Assembly: GCF_000022085.1 (NCBI RefSeq) | Contig: NC_011894.1 | Coordinates: 2,569,501 to 2,633,500 of the forward strand | Length of the DNA: 64,000 nt | Reading direction: 5' to 3' | Origin: Methylobacterium nodulans ORS 2060 | GTDB lineage: Bacteria; Pseudomonadota; Alphaproteobacteria; Rhizobiales; Beijerinckiaceae | Shown here: one piece after another, positions 40,936 to 49,450 of the stretch | Numbering within the stretch: the first letter of the stretch is position 1 | Layout of the letters: each line of letters starts with the position of its first letter | Made by a program: the position numbers and the translations under genes | The notes under the pieces: generated by a model | Told to the model about the DNA's origin: nothing | The model's database searches: none | The model's input: only the letters and a program-made list of their open reading frames with translations

Positions 40936-43416
40936 TCAGTTCGGGGTCGGCAACTCGATCCAGAAGCGGCTACCCTCGCCGTCACGGGACTCGACTCCGC
41001 ACCGTCCGTCCATGCGTTCCGTTCCCTTCTTGACGACAGCAAGTCCGATGCCCGTACCAGGCCGAGACATGGTGCCCGGTGCCCGATAGAAGACATCGAA
41101 GATCTTGTCCAGCTGGTCGGGTGCAACACCTATTCCGTTGTCTTCGATCCAGATGCGCACGACGCGATCGTTCCTCAGTTCCGACCAGGCCTTAACACGG
41201 GCGGGACGCTCCTCGTGGCGGTATTTGATGGCGTTCGTTACGAGATTGTGAAGAACCTGCTGCAGGATTGTCGGATTCGCGTACACCGTGTGCAGGTTCT
41301 CTGAGAGATCCAGGACGGCATCGTCAAGCTCTTCGTTGCGCTCCAGCGTTTGCCTGACCTTCTCCATGACGAAGCGCAGGCTGATCGGCTGGAGCTGAAT
41401 GTCAGTTCTCGCCAGCCTGCTATATTGCAGGAGCCCCTGCACGAGGTCGTCCATGCGTTGCGCCGCACCCACGATCCGCTCGGCGTATTGTCGCCCGGTC
41501 TCGCCCAAGCGCTCCCCAAAGTCGTCGAGCAGAATGGATGCGAGCGTCTGAACAGCACGCAAAGGTGCGCGCAGATCATGACTCACCGTATAACTGAAGG
41601 CGTCGAGCTCCGCATTGATCTCCTCGAGAGCCTGCGTTCTCGTCCTGACCTTCTCTTCGAGCGTTTGCTTCGCCTTCTCGACAGCCTCGAAGAGCCGTGC
41701 GTTGTCGAGGCCGATGGCGGCGTGAGCGGCAAGCCCGATCACGGCGCGCTCCGCGGCCTCATCGAAGATGTCGGGTTCCGCGTGTCCGAAGAAGAGCGCC
41801 CCGATGACGTTGCCATCGCGCGACGCCACGGGCACCGAGAGATAGCTGCGTACGGGAATGTGGCCTTCGGGCATGCCCGCATGGGGCGCATTTTTCCCGT
41901 AGCGTGGGTCCTGGAGGATGTCGGAGGAGCGAATCACCCCATCGCCGCGGAAGGTCGGCCCAAAGAGCGGGGTGGCCCGCGGCAGGCCGAAGCGGTCGAA
42001 GGCGCTGCGCTCGGCGCCAGCGAGCGCATAGAGGACGTAATGGTCGCCCGTGTCGTTGGTGGCATTGTAGAAGAACGCTCCGACCTGGGCCCCGCTCAGG
42101 GTGACGCCCGCATCCACCACGGTCTGAACCAAGCGATCGGGGTGGAGCTCGGCCGCGATCGTGATGCCGAGCCGGTGCAGCGTTTCGAGGGCCTGTTGCT
42201 GCCGCAGCAACTGCCGGCGGTTCTCGTCCAATAAGGCGTCCCGCCGGCGCTCCTCGGTGACATCGCGGATCTCGATGACGGCGCCGATCACCGCATGGCT
42301 GGAGTCCCGGATCGGGCTCGCGATGTAGGAGACTGGAACGAAGTCGCCGTTGCGGCGGATCAGGACCTCCTGTCCGGAGCGCTTGGTCTGTCCGCGACTG
42401 GCGCAGGCGATCGCGCAATCCGCTTCCGGGCAGGGGCTGCCGTCCGGGCCGATGTGGTGGATGAGGGCGTGCAGGCTCCGGCCGCTGGCCTCCGCGAGCG
42501 TGAAACCGGTCAGGCTCTCCGCCGAGGGGTTCATGTAGACGCAGCAGCCTTGCTCATCGAGCAGGAAGATCGACTCGGAGGCGTTTTCGAGCACGACGGT
42601 CAGCTGCCGTGTCGTCCGGCGCAGCGCGTCTTCGAACGCTTTGCGCTCCGTGACGTCGCGGATGAACCAGGTGAGCTGGTTGTGCGTCTGATGCCGCGTG
42701 AAAGTCATGGCGATCTCCGCCGGAAACCGCGACCGGTCCGACCGGAGGGCTTCGCCCTCGACGCGATGGTCCGGTCGGATGCCGGGGAGCGCGGCAACGA
42801 CGCGCTCCGGTGAGGTCCCGGGAAGGAGAGAGGGGGCAGGTACGACGAGGAGGTCCGTGAGCCGACGCCCGACGGCGTCCTCGGCCCGAAATCCGAAGGC
42901 CCGGCAGAAGGCCGGGTTGGCGGCAAGGATGCGTCCGTCCTCAGTCGTCGTGACGATCCCGTCGAGCGCGCCGCGCAGGATAGCAGCCTTGATTGCCTCG
43001 CTGGTGCGCAGCTCCTCCACGGCCTGGTTGTGCTGCGCGCGCAGGGCCGCCCGCCGATTCACGACCCGGATGATCAGCGCTGCCGTGATCGAGAAAAGGG
43101 CCACCTCAAGCCAGTCGCCCGGGGTCACGAGGCGCAGTGACGGGTTCGGCGGAACGAACGCGTAGGTGCCGGACAGGCCGCCCAGGACGGCCGCGACAAG
43201 GGCCGGCCGGGTTCCTGCGCTGAGCGCCGTGACGAGGATGGGAAGCGTGAAGAGCAGGAAGGGCGAGCGGTCACCGAGAACCGGATCAAGACCGAGGCGC
43301 AGCAGAAACGCGCCCGTCGTGGCGAGAACAGCCAGGCCGTATTGTGTGCTCCTCAAGCCGAGCATGCGGTTTATGAGATTTCTCCCGTCCGATGGGCTGT
43401 GCGCTGGTTCAGTCAA
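40936..43416 (-). CDS. Membrane PAS-PAS-GAF histidine kinase (826 aa)
   Basis: Order of domains: four N-terminal transmembrane helices of DUF4118 type (about 25-125), two PAS domains (about 155-280 and 285-420), a GAF domain (about 440-590), a dimerisation helix with the phospho-acceptor His in YTVSHDLRAPLR, and a HATPase with NLVTNAIKYRH, DNGIGV and GTGIGLAVVKK. This is the bacteriophytochrome-type kinase core that works with single-domain regulators. The start is uncertain: TTG at 43416 follows GGAGGAACC, while the ATG at 43365 has a poorer site and would remove 17 residues. The signal is unknown; the GAF lacks an obvious chromophore Cys. Confidence 0.8.
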   Translation of the reverse strand: MTEPAHSPSDGRNLINRMLGLRSTQYGLAVLATTGAFLLRLGLDPVLGDRSPFLLFTLPILVTALSAGTRPALVAAVLGGLSGTYAFVPPNPSLRLVTPGDWLEVALFSITAALIIRVVNRRAALRAQHNQAVEELRTSEAIKAAILRGALDGIVTTTEDGRILAANPAFCRAFGFRAEDAVGRRLTDLLVVPAPSLLPGTSPERVVAALPGIRPDHRVEGEALRSDRSRFPAEIAMTFTRHQTHNQLTWFIRDVTERKAFEDALRRTTRQLTVVLENASESIFLLDEQGCCVYMNPSAESLTGFTLAEASGRSLHALIHHIGPDGSPCPEADCAIACASRGQTKRSGQEVLIRRNGDFVPVSYIASPIRDSSHAVIGAVIEIRDVTEERRRDALLDENRRQLLRQQQALETLHRLGITIAAELHPDRLVQTVVDAGVTLSGAQVGAFFYNATNDTGDHYVLYALAGAERSAFDRFGLPRATPLFGPTFRGDGVIRSSDILQDPRYGKNAPHAGMPEGHIPVRSYLSVPVASRDGNVIGALFFGHAEPDIFDEAAERAVIGLAAHAAIGLDNARLFEAVEKAKQTLEEKVRTRTQALEEINAELDAFSYTVSHDLRAPLRAVQTLASILLDDFGERLGETGRQYAERIVGAAQRMDDLVQGLLQYSRLARTDIQLQPISLRFVMEKVRQTLERNEELDDAVLDLSENLHTVYANPTILQQVLHNLVTNAIKYRHEERPARVKAWSELRNDRVVRIWIEDNGIGVAPDQLDKIFDVFYRAPGTMSRPGTGIGLAVVKKGTERMDGRCGVESRDGEGSRFWIELPTPN

Positions 43417-44119
43417 GGTTCCTCCGCAGGGCCGACATACAAGCGAGCAGCCCAGGATGCAGCGTAACGAAAATTCGCAGCCTGGGCAGTACGCGGTTCT
43501 GCAGGGATGATGGATGTCCGCAGCGGGACGCGCGGCTGTGCGCACCGAAGTCGGTTCCTGGAGGTCAGGCTCTTACAGGAGGATGCGCCTCGTGGGAGTC
43601 TCCCGCCCAGCTTGACTGCCCACCCCCGCCCGCTGCTCATCCTGGCCCGCACCGGGTATGGCGTTGAAGTATGATTGCGATGGGGTCCGTTGCCAATTGG
43701 TCAAAGTAGGCGGCCAGCGCGAAGACTTTTCCCGCGAACTTGGCGTTGCGCGCGCATGCGGGGCGAATCCTCGAAATCCATCGTGTGAATCGTTCGATGC
43801 CAGTGCATTGTGCGGCGCTGGCGCTACAAGCACCCGGCGACTTATGCTGGTTGAATTAGGTCGTGCTGATTAACCGTAACGGCGCCCTGTTGCGAGAACG
43901 GGGCTGTAACACTTAACAAAGTATGAAATTGTAGTCCGTATGGGTGATGCATCAGAACACCGTGCCAGCTAGGGATGGTCACGCCATCGCAGCACAAGAC
44001 GAGGCGGCTCTTTTGTGGAGGGCTCCTGGCTGCGTAGTCGAGCCCCGATCCATGAAAGCGGCTCTTCAGTATGAGTGATTGACCGGACTTGCACCGCAAG
44101 TCTCAGGGGGAGATCAAAA
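43417..44119. other. 703-base gap with conserved exporter leader (43905-44119)
   Basis: 43417-43900 holds no convincing gene. 43905-44119 is the upstream region of the exporter operon and shares long matches with 48718-48944, including GTAGTCCGTATGGGTGATG. Conservation of non-coding sequence in two places argues for a promoter or binding site. Confidence 0.5.
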
Positions 44120-45916
44120 ATGAGTGGGGGGGACTCGGCTGGCGCTCGCGCGGAAATCGACGCGCGTGAAGCAGTGACGCTGCCCGCGGCACTCAAGCGC
44201 TGTAAGCTGGCCTTCGTCGGTGTCGGTGTGATGAGCGGGCTGGTGAATCTGCTCTATCTCACCGGATCTTTCTTCATGCTCGAGGTGTACGACCGTGTCA
44301 TCCCGAGCCGCAGCGTGCCTACCCTGATCGGGCTTTTGGCGCTCGCCCTCGTCCTCTACGTCTTTCAGGGCCTGCTCGAGACCCTGCGCTCACGGATCCT
44401 CACTCGCGTCGGCGCCAGTCTCGACGAGTCCCTCTCCGCGCGGGTGTTCGATCTCGTGGTGCGCGCGCCCCTCAAGGGGGTGGCGCCCGGCGACGGCCTT
44501 CTGCCGCTGCGCGACCTTGATCAATTGCGCAGCTTCCTCTCGGGATCGGGGCCGGGCGCGTTCTTCGACCTGCCGTGGATGCCGGTCTACCTGATCGTCT
44601 GCTTCCTGTTCCATCCGCTGATCGGGCTCGCCGCCCTCCTTGGGGCTGCTGTTTTGGCGCTCCTGACGCTCGTCACCGATCGGGCGACCCGCGGGGCCGC
44701 GAAGGCGGCCACGGGCCACGGCATGCGCCGGAACGTGCTGGCCGAGGCCGGGCGGCGCAACGCTGAGGTGCTGGCCGCCATGGGCATGCAGGCGCGGTTC
44801 GCCGCGCGCTGGGCGATGGCCAATCACGACTACATGACCGAACAGCGCCGGGTGGCCGACGTGGCCGGAGGCCTCGGCGCCGTCTCCAAGATCTTCCGCA
44901 TGGCGCTGCAGTCGGGCGTGCTGGCGCTCGGCGCGTGGCTCGTCGTCAACAACCTGGCGACGGGCGGTATCATCATCGCGAGTTCGATCCTGGTCTCGCG
45001 GGCCCTCGCGCCGGCCGAGCTCGCGATCGCCAACTGGAAGGGCTTCGTTCAGGCGCGCCAGGCCTGGGCTCGCCTGAACGAGCTGTTCAGCCGGGTGCCG
45101 GCCGCCAATGAGCCGCACGCCCTGCCCGCGCCGGCGCAGTCGCTGCGGGTCGAGAGCGTGAGCGTGTCGCCCCCGGGCACGCAGCGGGTCGTGGTGCAGG
45201 ACGTCTCGCTCGCCCTGCAGGCGAGCCAAGGGCTCGGCGTTATCGGGCCCTCGGCCTCGGGCAAGTCCTCGCTGGTGCGGGCGCTCGTCGGCGTGTGGCC
45301 GCCCCTGCGGGGCAAAGTGCGGCTCGACGGGGCGGCCCTTGACCAGTGGTCGAGCGGGGCGCTCGGCGCGCATATCGGCTTCCTGCCGCAGGAGGCGGAG
45401 CTCTTCGCCGGCACGATCGCCGAGAACATCAGCCGCTTCGAGCCGCAGGCTGACCCGTCCCTCGCCATCGCGGCGGCGCGCGCCGCGGGCGTGCACGAAC
45501 TCATTCTGCGCCTGCCGGAGGGCTACGATACCCGGATCGGTGAGGCGAGCGCCGGGCTCTCGGCCGGGCAGCGGCAGCGGATCGGACTGGCGCGTGCGCT
45601 CTACCGCGACCCGTTCCTGGTGGTGCTTGACGAGCCCAACGCCAACCTTGACAGCGAAGGCGAGAACGCGCTGACGCAGGCGATCTTGGGCGTGCGGCAG
45701 CGCGGTGGGATCTGCGTGGTCGTGGCCCACCGGCCGAGCGCCCTCGCGGCGGTCGACACCGTGCTGGTGATGGCCGAGGGACGCGCCCAGGCCTTCGGGC
45801 CGAAGGACGAGGTGCTCAAGCGCGTGCTGCAGCCTGTTGCGCCGAGCCCGCCCTTGGCTCAGCCGAGCCTTCCCCGGGCGATGCCGCTCAACGAGATGAA
45901 ACGAGGGACTGCGTGA
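44120..45916 (+). CDS. prtD: Type I secretion ABC transporter (permease-ATPase), PrtD family (598 aa)
   Basis: An N-terminal membrane domain with about five or six helices (FVGVGVMSGLVNLLYLTGSF, PTLIGLLALALVLYVFQGLL) is followed by an ATPase: Walker A GPSASGKSS (about 376-384), signature LSAGQRQRI (about 480) and Walker B FLVVLDEPNANLD (about 499). The short N-terminus without a C39-like domain and the motif YDRVIPSRSVPTL are typical of PrtD/AprD/LipB exporters of metalloproteases and RTX-like adhesins. GGGGGAGATC precedes the ATG. With the HlyD-type gene it forms the inner-membrane part of a type I system; the giant repeat protein nearby is the likely substrate. Confidence 0.9.
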   Translation: MSGGDSAGARAEIDAREAVTLPAALKRCKLAFVGVGVMSGLVNLLYLTGSFFMLEVYDRVIPSRSVPTLIGLLALALVLYVFQGLLETLRSRILTRVGASLDESLSARVFDLVVRAPLKGVAPGDGLLPLRDLDQLRSFLSGSGPGAFFDLPWMPVYLIVCFLFHPLIGLAALLGAAVLALLTLVTDRATRGAAKAATGHGMRRNVLAEAGRRNAEVLAAMGMQARFAARWAMANHDYMTEQRRVADVAGGLGAVSKIFRMALQSGVLALGAWLVVNNLATGGIIIASSILVSRALAPAELAIANWKGFVQARQAWARLNELFSRVPAANEPHALPAPAQSLRVESVSVSPPGTQRVVVQDVSLALQASQGLGVIGPSASGKSSLVRALVGVWPPLRGKVRLDGAALDQWSSGALGAHIGFLPQEAELFAGTIAENISRFEPQADPSLAIAAARAAGVHELILRLPEGYDTRIGEASAGLSAGQRQRIGLARALYRDPFLVVLDEPNANLDSEGENALTQAILGVRQRGGICVVVAHRPSALAAVDTVLVMAEGRAQAFGPKDEVLKRVLQPVAPSPPLAQPSLPRAMPLNEMKRGTA

Positions 45917-47256
45917 TGGCCGCGAGCCTCAATCCCAGCGTCGTCCCGGCGCGCCCGCCCGCGACCGCCGATGCCTCGATCCGCCGCCATCTCCAGGCCT
46001 CCCTCCTCCTCAGCGTCGCCCTGGTCGGCGGGGTCGGCGGCTGGGCCGCCTTCACGCAGATCTCCGGCGCGGTGATCGCGCCGGGCCAGATGGTGGTCGA
46101 GTCGGACGTCAAGAAGGTGCAGCACCCGACCGGCGGCGTCGTCGGCGAGCTGCGGGTGCGGGACGGCGACCGCGTCAAGGCGGGCGATGTCCTCATCCGC
46201 CTCGACGAGACGCAGACCCGGGCCAACCTCGACATCGTGCTCAAGGCGCTCGACGAACTCGCGGCGCGGCGGGCCCGCGACGAAGCCGAGCGGGACGGGG
46301 CGAGCGCGATCACATTCCCGGCGGACCTCCTGCAGCGGGCCCGAACCGACGCCACCGTGGCGCACCTGATCGAGGGCGAAACCCGCCTGTTTACCTCACG
46401 GGTGAACGCCCGCGAGGGCCAGAAGGCGCAGCTGCGCGAGCGCCTCGCGCAGCTCAAGCAGGAGATCACCGGGCTCACGCAGCAGGCTGGCGCGAAGGAG
46501 CGCGAGATCGCCTTCATCGCGAGCGAGCTCAAAGGTGTGCGCGAGCTCTACGCCAAGAACCTGGTGCAGCTGCCGCGCCTCACGGCACTGGAGCGGGACG
46601 CGGTGCGGCTCGAGGGCGAGCGCGGGCAGTTGATCGCCTCGACCGCCTCCGCACGCGGCAAACTCTCCGAGATCGAGCTGCAGATCCTGCAGATCGACCA
46701 AGACATGCGCACCGAGGTCGGCAAGGACCTCGCCGAGATCCGCGGCAAGTGGTCGGAGCTCGTCGAGAAGCGCGTCGCGGCCGAGGACCTGCTCAAGCGG
46801 GTCGAGCTGCGCGCGCCGCAGGACGGGATCGTGCACCAGATGACGGTGCACACGATCGGCGGCCTCGTCACCCCGAACGAGCCCGCGATGCTGATCGTAC
46901 CCTCGGCCGACCAACTCGCGGTCGAGGTGAAAATCCAGCCGCAGGACATCGACAACGTGCGGCTCGACCAGCCGGTGGTGCTGCGCTTCGCAGCCTTCAA
47001 CCAGCGCACCACGCCGGAAATCGACGGCGTGGTGACGCGGGTCTCGGCGGACGTGAGCACCGACCCCAAGACCGGGGCGAGCTACTACACCGCCCGTATC
47101 AGTGTGCCGGAGGAGCAGAAGGCGCGGCTCGGGAATGTCCGGCTCGTGCCCGGCATGCCGGTCGAGAGCTTTATGCAGCTCGGACAGCGCTCGGTCCTGA
47201 GTTACCTGACAAAGCCCTTGGCCGACCAGGTCGCGAAGGCTTGGCGCGAGGGGTAG
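45916..47256 (+). CDS. prtE: HlyD/PrtE-type membrane fusion protein (446 aa)
   Basis: One N-terminal transmembrane helix (LLLSVALVGGVGGWAAF) is followed by a lipoyl-like half motif (GVVGELRVRDGDRVKAGDVL), a long periplasmic coiled coil, a second lipoyl half (ELRAPQDGIVHQM) and a beta-barrel domain. The C-terminus (VPGMPVESFMQLGQRSVLSY) is the family signature. It bridges the ABC transporter to a TolC-type outer-membrane channel. The start overlaps the prtD stop (TGATG). No tolC-like gene is in the window, so the channel must be supplied from elsewhere. Confidence 0.9.
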   Translation: MAASLNPSVVPARPPATADASIRRHLQASLLLSVALVGGVGGWAAFTQISGAVIAPGQMVVESDVKKVQHPTGGVVGELRVRDGDRVKAGDVLIRLDETQTRANLDIVLKALDELAARRARDEAERDGASAITFPADLLQRARTDATVAHLIEGETRLFTSRVNAREGQKAQLRERLAQLKQEITGLTQQAGAKEREIAFIASELKGVRELYAKNLVQLPRLTALERDAVRLEGERGQLIASTASARGKLSEIELQILQIDQDMRTEVGKDLAEIRGKWSELVEKRVAAEDLLKRVELRAPQDGIVHQMTVHTIGGLVTPNEPAMLIVPSADQLAVEVKIQPQDIDNVRLDQPVVLRFAAFNQRTTPEIDGVVTRVSADVSTDPKTGASYYTARISVPEEQKARLGNVRLVPGMPVESFMQLGQRSVLSYLTKPLADQVAKAWREG

Positions 47257-47323
47257 CTCTGCCGCGGCAAGCAATTTCTAACGGGTCGGGGGCAGACTGG
47301 CGGCAGGCCAGCGCGGGACGTTC

Positions 47324-48073
47324 ATGCGCACATCACGATTCGGAGGAGGAGCGGCGCTCGCTCTGACGCTGCTGGTGTGCGCGTCGGTTCCGGCGTCTGC
47401 CATGCAGGGCAGAACCGCGACGACCGAGACGAAACCAGCACCGATCGGGGCAGACGATGCTCTGTCGCGACAATTCCCGCGCCGGTCGCGGTACCTGCCG
47501 ATCCTGATGCGGGAGGCGCTCGCGCGGGGGCTGCCGCCCCAGATCGCCGATGCGGTCGTACGCATCGAGAGCGGGTACGATCCGAGTCAAATCGGGTCCG
47601 TGGGGGAAATCGGGTTGATGCAGGTGCGGCCGGCCACCGCCGCTATGCTGGGGTTTCGCGGGACCGACGCGGACCTCGCGGTCCCCGAGACGAACCTCCA
47701 CTACGGCGTGGCCTACCTGGCCGAAGCCTGGCGCTTGGCGGGCGGAGATCTCTGCCGCACGCTGATGAAGTACCGCGCGGGGCACGGCGAGAAGACAATG
47801 AGCCCGCTCAGCGTCGAATACTGCCAGCGCGCGCGCACGCATCTTGCCAGCCTCGGATGGTCCCCCGAGCCAGGCTCAAGCGCGCCGGCTGCGCCGACGC
47901 CCTCCCCGGCTCCGAAGGTGCAGCCCACGCGAACAGCCGTTGTGCCTCGGAACTCTTCCGCATCGGGGGGGCCAAAGATCGTGTCTGTGAAAGACGCGCC
48001 TGCATTCTGGGCTGCAAACCGCATGCGCGTGGCAGAGGCGTGGACACGGATTTCCGTGATGCACAGGCGTTAG
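47324..48073 (+). CDS. Periplasmic lytic transglycosylase, SLT type (249 aa)
   Basis: A Sec signal peptide (about 1-26, ending SVPASA) precedes a lysozyme-like SLT domain with catalytic Glu82 in RIESGYDP, then GEIGLMQVRPATA and LHYGVAYL. The C-terminal 80 residues are Pro/Ser-rich. It cleaves murein glycan strands with 1,6-anhydro product formation. Position right behind the exporter genes suggests local opening of the wall for the secretion channel, as seen for specialised transglycosylases in other systems; that is inference. Confidence 0.83.
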   Translation: MRTSRFGGGAALALTLLVCASVPASAMQGRTATTETKPAPIGADDALSRQFPRRSRYLPILMREALARGLPPQIADAVVRIESGYDPSQIGSVGEIGLMQVRPATAAMLGFRGTDADLAVPETNLHYGVAYLAEAWRLAGGDLCRTLMKYRAGHGEKTMSPLSVEYCQRARTHLASLGWSPEPGSSAPAAPTPSPAPKVQPTRTAVVPRNSSASGGPKIVSVKDAPAFWAANRMRVAEAWTRISVMHRR

Positions 48074-48212
48074 ACATCTTGCCTTGGACGATGGGTGACG
48101 AATCCGGTCTGGAGCGTGCTGGCTGCCTTGTTTTGACAGACCACCGGGTATTTGCCGCAAAAGCCGGGCTGTTCGCTAGCTGCGAACCACATCCAGAGCG
48201 CAAGAGTACGCG

Positions 48213-48488
48213 ATGAGGGTGGAGCTGAGGCGACTGCTGAACCTTCTCGATCAAGCCGGCCGAGGGGTGTCTCTAGTTGATCCGTAGTACGACCCGTACC
48301 TCAACCCGAATGGCGACGTGTTCGTGCCGAGCCTGACCGCTTTTAGGTGGGACAATCACGATCGGTCAGCGGCCCAGTCCGCATCAAAGCGGCCGGGCGT
48401 ACCGCGGTTGGCCGCCTATTGTCTCCTCCAGAAAGTTGAGCACCCGAGCCTGCTCCCGGAGAAGATCCGGCTGATGAGAGCCACCTGA
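48213..48488 (+). pseudogene. 91-codon ORF interrupted by one amber codon
   Basis: From ATG 48213 to TGA 48488 the frame is open except for a TAG at codon 25. The product after the stop (YDPYLNPNGDVFVPSLTAF, then PRLAAYCLLQKVEHPSLLPE) looks genuine. No family recognised. The remainder of 48074-48717 carries nothing that I can support. Confidence 0.35.
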
Positions 48489-48717
48489 TCAAGCTGAAAG
48501 CGACGTCCAGATTCTGGAAAACTCGGCACAATTCAGATTACATAGTGCCGATACTCGACCAGTTTTTACAAGCTGCCAGCGCGGCGACGCGCTATTCCGC
48601 CATGAGATTGCTGCCTGTACGATGGCCAGGGCTGCCATCACCCACATTGGAAGGCTTAGATCTATCGTATTAGGCCGCGCCCAGTTGACCGTCGCCGCAC
48701 TTAGTTGTGTCAGAACG

Positions 48718-49190
48718 GCTATACCACTTAAGAAAGTGTGAAATCGTAGTCCGTATGGGTGATGTGTCAGGACACCCTTCTGGATAGGAAGAGCCGCATC
48801 ACAGGCGCACGCCGCCTCAACACAGAGCGAGGTGGCCTTTCTTGTGAAAATCTCCTGGGTACGTAGTCAAGCTCCATCCATAGAGGCATCTGGTCGGGTT
48901 TAGTCAAGGATGAGAGTTGCACCAGAAGTCTCAGGAGGATTCAAGTGAGTGTGTGGGACTTGGCCGACGCTCGAGCGGACGTTGATGCGCGTGGAGCGAT
49001 AATGCTATTCGCAGCACTCATGCGCTGTAAGCTGGCCCTCATGGGGGTCAGTGTGATGAGCGGGTTGGTGAATCTGCTCTGTCTAAGCGGGTCTTTCTAC
49101 TTGCTCGAGGTGTATGACCGATTCGGCCCCCAAACCGTGGCGTGCCGACGTTGTTCGGACTCTCGGCTCGCGCCCGCGCGCTATACGCGT
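48718..49190 (+). pseudogene. Diverged duplicate of the prtD upstream region and 5' end
   Basis: 48718-48944 matches the exporter leader 43905-44119, including the GTAGTCCGTATGGGTGATG block and an AGTCTCAGG-AGGA ribosome site. From GTG 48945 the frame encodes LMGVSVMSGLVNLL and YLLEVYDR, parallel to the prtD start, then slips frame at about 49125; the continuation (GVPTLFGL) is recognisable in the next frame up to about 49190. So it is a truncated, frameshifted copy of roughly the first 75 codons. It lies directly upstream of the giant gene, so its promoter half may now drive that gene. Confidence 0.7.
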
Positions 49191-49450
49191 TGAAAGCTTG
49201 GCGTGCGCGTTGAGTGAAGACATCCCAAAATCCGGACAGCTTGAGCGATGGTCAACAAAACCTACCGGATCAGTCCGGATCGCAAGGCTAAACTGTTGCT
49301 TTTTCGAAACGGTAGTAGGCCTAAAGATGCGTCAAAGTACGTAGCTTAGATCGAATGGATGATGGCGGGTGTTCAGTCGACCGTGTATGCGGAACGACAA
49401 GAACGAAGCAGACGGTGTTCTGCTCGCGCGGGGAGTGGGTGGGGGTTTTT

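Noticed and set aside
43573..43873. Overlapping short frames between the histidine kinase and the exporter
   Set aside because: No ribosome sites, no similarity and mixed codon use; treated as non-coding.
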